Made by a program: the position numbers and the translations under genes. The notes under the pieces were generated by a model. The model saw nothing but the letters and a program-made list of their open reading frames with translations, did not search any database and was not told the origin of the DNA. Source: CAZVLQ01 sp964628185 (GTDB taxonomy: Bacteria > Pseudomonadota > Zetaproteobacteria > Mariprofundales > Mariprofundaceae). From it: a DNA stretch of 64,000 nt. The stretch lies in NCBI GenBank assembly GCA_964628185.1, contig CAZVLQ010000002.1:1-64000 (forward strand). Reading direction: 5' to 3'. This document shows, piece by piece, positions 61,273-64,000 of the stretch (position 1 is the stretch's first letter; the number at the start of each line of letters is the position of its first letter).

Positions 61273-62712
61273 ATGAATCCGGCACCATCCAGCACGATTG
61301 CCATCAGCTTTCTGACCTATGCCTTCCTGATTTTTGCCCTGGGCGCCTATACCGCCCGTTTCGCCAAACATTCCAGCAGCGACTTTTTTCTGGCCGGACG
61401 CGGCCTTGGGGCATGGGTGGCGGCGCTTTCCGCCTCGGCCTCGGCGGAAAGCGGCTGGGTTACGCTCGGCCTTGTCGGCATGGCCTTCCATACAGGGATT
61501 TCCGCCTTCTGGGTGTTGCCCGGCACGGTTGCCGCGCTGCTTTTCAACTGGCTGCTGCTGGGCAGGCGGCTGCGCGCCTTTGCCGCTGAAACGGGTGCCA
61601 TTACCCTCCCCGACATCCTTGCAGCGACGCATGGCGAAAGGCATGCCCGGCTGATTCGCTGGATTGCCGTCATCATCATACTGGCCATGCTGACCACCTA
61701 TACCGCAGCCCAGTTTACCGCCGCGGCAAAAACATTTGAGGTGACGTTTGGCTGGTCATACCTTGCCGGCGTGGCGGCCGGGGCCGGTATCGTTCTCATC
61801 TATACGACACTCGGAGGCTTTCGCGCCGTCGCCTGGACAGATGTGGCGCAGGCCGCCCTGATGATTGCAGCCGTGACCATCCTGCCTCTGGCGCTCGTAT
61901 ATCAGATCGGCGGCTGGGAAGCCATGTGGTCACGGCTGGCGGCGCAGGACAGCGTCCTGACCGATCCGGTTGCGGCCAAAAGCGGCCTGGCGCTGTTCGG
62001 TTTTTTCGCCCTGTGGTTCGGCATTCCGTTCGGCTATCCCGGCCAGCCGCACATCCTGGTGCGCTTCATGGCATGCAGGGACGACAAAACAATCCGGCGG
62101 GGCGCCATCATTTCCAATATCTGGGTGTTCGTGCTGTTTGCCGGCGCCGTCCTGCTGGGCGTGGCGGCGCGTGCCTGGTACGGTGACCTTGCCGATGCTG
62201 AAAAAGCATTGCCCATAGCGGCAGTAGACCTGTTGCCGGGCTGGCTGGCCGGCATGATGATCGCCGCCGTGATGTCGGCGGTCAGTTCCACCGCCGACTC
62301 ACAACTGCTGGTGTGCGCTTCCTGTATCAGCCACGATCTGTTGCAGCACACTTTCGGCCGGAAAGTCAGGCAAAAAACCGTGCTGATCCTGCATCGAGCC
62401 GCCGTCCTGTTCATCGGAGCCATTGCCATCCTGATCGCCGCCACGCAAAGCCGTGTCATATTCCATTTTGTGCTGTATGCATGGGCGGGCCTCGGAGCCG
62501 CTTTCGGCCCTGCCCTGATCCTGAGCCTGATGTGGAAGCGGACCACGGCCGGCGGCATCATCGCCGGCATGCTTGCGGGATTTATCAGCGCCATCGCCTG
62601 GGCCGAAATTCCGGCGCTTAAATCCCTGTGCTACGAAATGCTGCCCGCCTTTACCATTGCTTTTCTCACGGTAGTGGCGGTGAGTCTGGTCACTCAACAC
62701 AAACCGTCGTAG
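61273..62712 (+). CDS. Sodium:solute symporter (SSS/PutP-like)
   Basis: A 479-residue protein with about thirteen helices. SSSDFFLAGRGLGAWVAALSASASAESGW, VLPGTVAALLFNWLLLGRRLR, IYTTLGGFRAVAWTDVAQAALMI, GIPFGYPGQPHILVRFMACRD and MIAAVMSAVSSTADSQLLVCASCISHDL (sodium-site Ser-rich helix) match PutP-type proline/Na+ carriers. Substrate not certain. GGAGATCACAGGC precedes the ATG. The gene ends just before MITE copy 3. Confidence 0.92.
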   Translation: MNPAPSSTIAISFLTYAFLIFALGAYTARFAKHSSSDFFLAGRGLGAWVAALSASASAESGWVTLGLVGMAFHTGISAFWVLPGTVAALLFNWLLLGRRLRAFAAETGAITLPDILAATHGERHARLIRWIAVIIILAMLTTYTAAQFTAAAKTFEVTFGWSYLAGVAAGAGIVLIYTTLGGFRAVAWTDVAQAALMIAAVTILPLALVYQIGGWEAMWSRLAAQDSVLTDPVAAKSGLALFGFFALWFGIPFGYPGQPHILVRFMACRDDKTIRRGAIISNIWVFVLFAGAVLLGVAARAWYGDLADAEKALPIAAVDLLPGWLAGMMIAAVMSAVSSTADSQLLVCASCISHDLLQHTFGRKVRQKTVLILHRAAVLFIGAIAILIAATQSRVIFHFVLYAWAGLGAAFGPALILSLMWKRTTAGGIIAGMLAGFISAIAWAEIPALKSLCYEMLPAFTIAFLTVVAVSLVTQHKPS

Positions 62713-62720
62713 GCTCCTAG

Positions 62721-62964
62721 CCCGTATATTGCATGAAGGATTCGGAATTCAGGCTTGAGCAGGCCTGGCGGGCTGGTTGATCGGGCGACAAAGCATAGCC
62801 GTAGCTATGGTTTGAGGCCGAGCGGCCAGGATGCCAGACCTGATCGGGCCTGAAACCGGATAGGACAAAGTGTAACCACGGATAAAGTGGTTTGGTTCTG
62901 TGTAGGCCATTGATATAATGTAATATCATGTCCATCAGATGTCCGCCTTTGTGCAATATACGGG
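62721..62964 (-). mobile_element. 244-bp MITE-like element, copy 3
   Basis: Same length as the other copies, same orientation as copy 2. Terminal repeats match at 17 of 19 positions. CTAG flanks it on both sides (62717-62720 and 62965-62968), an exact 4-bp duplication. The right CTAG supplies the TAG stop of nagZ. A few substitutions, including some in the longest internal frame, set it apart from copies 1 and 2. Confidence 0.87.
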
Positions 62965-63855
62965 CTAGAGAGCCTCGTATATCGCTGAAACGCCCTCCGG
63001 CTGACAAACCGGCAGCACGTCACATCCGGCAGCCAGCGCCGCTGTTGCAGCATGTGCCACATCAGCGCCCACGCCCTTCATGCACAAATCATCGCTCCAG
63101 ATATGACCCGTAAAACCAAAGCGGGTCCGCAACATATCCGTGAGCCAGACGCGGGACAGCGTCGCCACCTGCCGGGCGACCTGCGTGTAGATTACATGCG
63201 CCGTCATGATGTGGTTCAGACCCTGTTCCGCCAGCGCAGAAAACGGTTGTGCCTCGGCCAGCAGCGTTTCCAGCGGTGCATCCACCTCCGGCACGGCAAC
63301 ATGGGAATCGGCATTGGCGCGGCCATGGCCGGGGAAATGTTTGCCGACGGCCTCAATGCCCGCTTCTGAAAGTCCCCGCATACAGGCTACGCCAAGCCCG
63401 CTGACAAGGTCGGGATCGCTGGCATAGGCCCGGTCACCGATAATGCCATGCCCTTCCGGATGGAATATATCCAGTACCGGTGCACAGTTGTGCGTGAACC
63501 CCAGCTTTTTGAGCGCATGTCCGACAGACAGACTGTCCGCATGGACCGCCCGTCCCGCCGCTTCAAGGTCCTGCTGCGCCAGCCGGCCGTATTCGGCGGC
63601 GGCATGGCGGCACGAGAATGGCGGCCAGGGAATGCGGTTCACACGTCCGCCCTCCTCGTCAATCGCCGCCCATGTTGCCTCCCCCGCACAGTCGCGCACA
63701 TGATCCAGCAACGCCCTGACCTGTTCGGGGCCCTCAACATTCCGTCCAAAAAGGATCACGCCCAGTGGTGGCGCTTTTTCAAGCCGGCGGCGCTCTTCAT
63801 CCGTCAGCTGCGTCCCGCGCAAGCCGATCATAAGCCGGCGATGAATCTCATCCAT
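62965..63855 (-). CDS. nagZ: Beta-N-acetylhexosaminidase NagZ, C-terminus cut by MITE
   Basis: A 296-residue GH3 enzyme: GVILFGRNVEGPEQVRALLDHV, AIDEEGGRVNRIPWP, GIIGDRAYASDPDLVSGLG, GKHFPGHGRANADSHVAVP (catalytic His loop) and WSDDLCMKGVGADV (nucleophile Asp). The chain stops at SAIYEAL, where E. coli NagZ (341 residues) continues about 45 residues. The stop TAG is part of the CTAG flank of MITE copy 3, and the rest of the gene is not found on the far side. The active site is intact. It releases GlcNAc from anhydro-muropeptides in cell-wall recycling, as do the Mpl and lytic transglycosylase steps. The ATG at 63855 gives the family start. Confidence 0.9.
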   Translation of the reverse strand: MDEIHRRLMIGLRGTQLTDEERRRLEKAPPLGVILFGRNVEGPEQVRALLDHVRDCAGEATWAAIDEEGGRVNRIPWPPFSCRHAAAEYGRLAQQDLEAAGRAVHADSLSVGHALKKLGFTHNCAPVLDIFHPEGHGIIGDRAYASDPDLVSGLGVACMRGLSEAGIEAVGKHFPGHGRANADSHVAVPEVDAPLETLLAEAQPFSALAEQGLNHIMTAHVIYTQVARQVATLSRVWLTDMLRTRFGFTGHIWSDDLCMKGVGADVAHAATAALAAGCDVLPVCQPEGVSAIYEAL

Positions 63856-64000
63856 CCTGCTTTCCGGCCGAGTACATCCGCACATCCAGATGATCGCGCA
63901 GGACATCGCCGAACAGGTTCACGGCCATCACGAGTAAAAACAGCGTCGCACCCGGCCAGATCACCAGCGCGGGTGAAACCAGCATCAGGCGCGTACCTTC
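63848..64000 (-). CDS. Peptide ABC transporter permease (OppC/DppC-like), C-terminal end
   Basis: The last 50 codons of a gene entering from the right: GTRLMLVSPALVIWPGATL, then FLLVMAVNLFGDVLRDHLDV and a short tail. FLxVMAVNLFGDxLRDxLD is the standard C-terminal helix and end of OppC/DppC/YejE permeases. The stop overlaps the nagZ start by eight bases. Oligopeptide or muropeptide import would suit the recycling genes here (inference). Confidence 0.85.
   Translation of the reverse strand, partial: EGTRLMLVSPALVIWPGATLFLLVMAVNLFGDVLRDHLDVRMYSAGKQDG

Noticed and set aside
1..64000. tRNA, rRNA, CRISPR, prophage or integrative-element hallmarks
   Set aside because: Reading both strands I saw no tRNA-like cloverleaf, repeat-spacer array, integrase, phage structural gene or transposase.

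Overview
The window looks like chromosome of a gram-negative gammaproteobacterium-like organism. It has a split three-subunit proton-translocating transhydrogenase (pntAA/pntAB/pntB), Kdo and heptose LPS genes, lipid A genes including a PagL deacylase, mpl, nagZ, lptF, and a fused FAD/Fe-S oxidoreductase of a type I associate with beta- and gammaproteobacteria. Composition is moderately GC-rich throughout. I see no rRNA, tRNA, CRISPR array, prophage or transposase gene, and I cannot name a genus.

Layout. (1) 1-14 kb: glycan/envelope accessory region. It holds a partial carbamoyltransferase, an SGNH hydrolase-like membrane protein with a broken second copy beside it, a GT2 glycosyltransferase, a UbiA-type prenyltransferase coupled to a HAD phosphatase, two radical SAM enzymes downstream of a GT39-like membrane glycosyltransferase, and a 1272-residue FAD/Fe-S oxidoreductase. 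(2) 14.2-22.6 kb: an eight-gene, one-strand operon, the most unusual part. It encodes a secreted Gly/Ser-rich protein, a lipoprotein, two single-pass proteins with periplasmic TPR-like/PEGA and PEGA/SUMF1 regions, a 47-residue one-pass protein, a MotA/TolQ/ExbB-like channel subunit, and two MotB/ExbD-like proteins that carry VWA domains. This looks like an ion-gradient-powered trans-envelope machine; I know no name for it. (3) 22.7-29.9 kb: housekeeping genes (pnt, folK-folB, a CHCC zinc-finger protein, rlmB, radC, pagL). (4) 30-44.5 kb: moeB-rhodanese, slipin/NfeD, YbaK, kdsB-hldA, a lytic transglycosylase, proS, mpl, an esterase and efp. (5) 44.5-49.8 kb: a MarR regulator divergent from a TolC-RND pair, with a tandem operator-like repeat between them. 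(6) 50-60 kb: a tight 12-gene LPS inner-core/lipid A operon (waaA-lpxK-ycaR-lpxL-methyltransferase-waaF-waaC-DUF3108-GT2-GT2-ICMT-GT9), then lptF, a Na+/solute symporter, nagZ and the tail of a peptide ABC permease.

Three copies of a 244-bp non-coding element (MITE-like, about 19-bp terminal inverted repeats, YTAR tetranucleotides on both sides) lie at 0.7, 27.7 and 62.7 kb. Two of them supply the stop codon of the adjacent gene; nagZ appears to have lost its C-terminal tail this way. A different 66-bp palindrome lies in frame inside the SUMF1-domain gene. Several short genes were read directly from the sequence: a 47-aa membrane protein (16980-17123), a CHCC zinc-finger protein (26587-26757), a truncated Phd-type antitoxin (27542-27658), and partial genes at both window edges.
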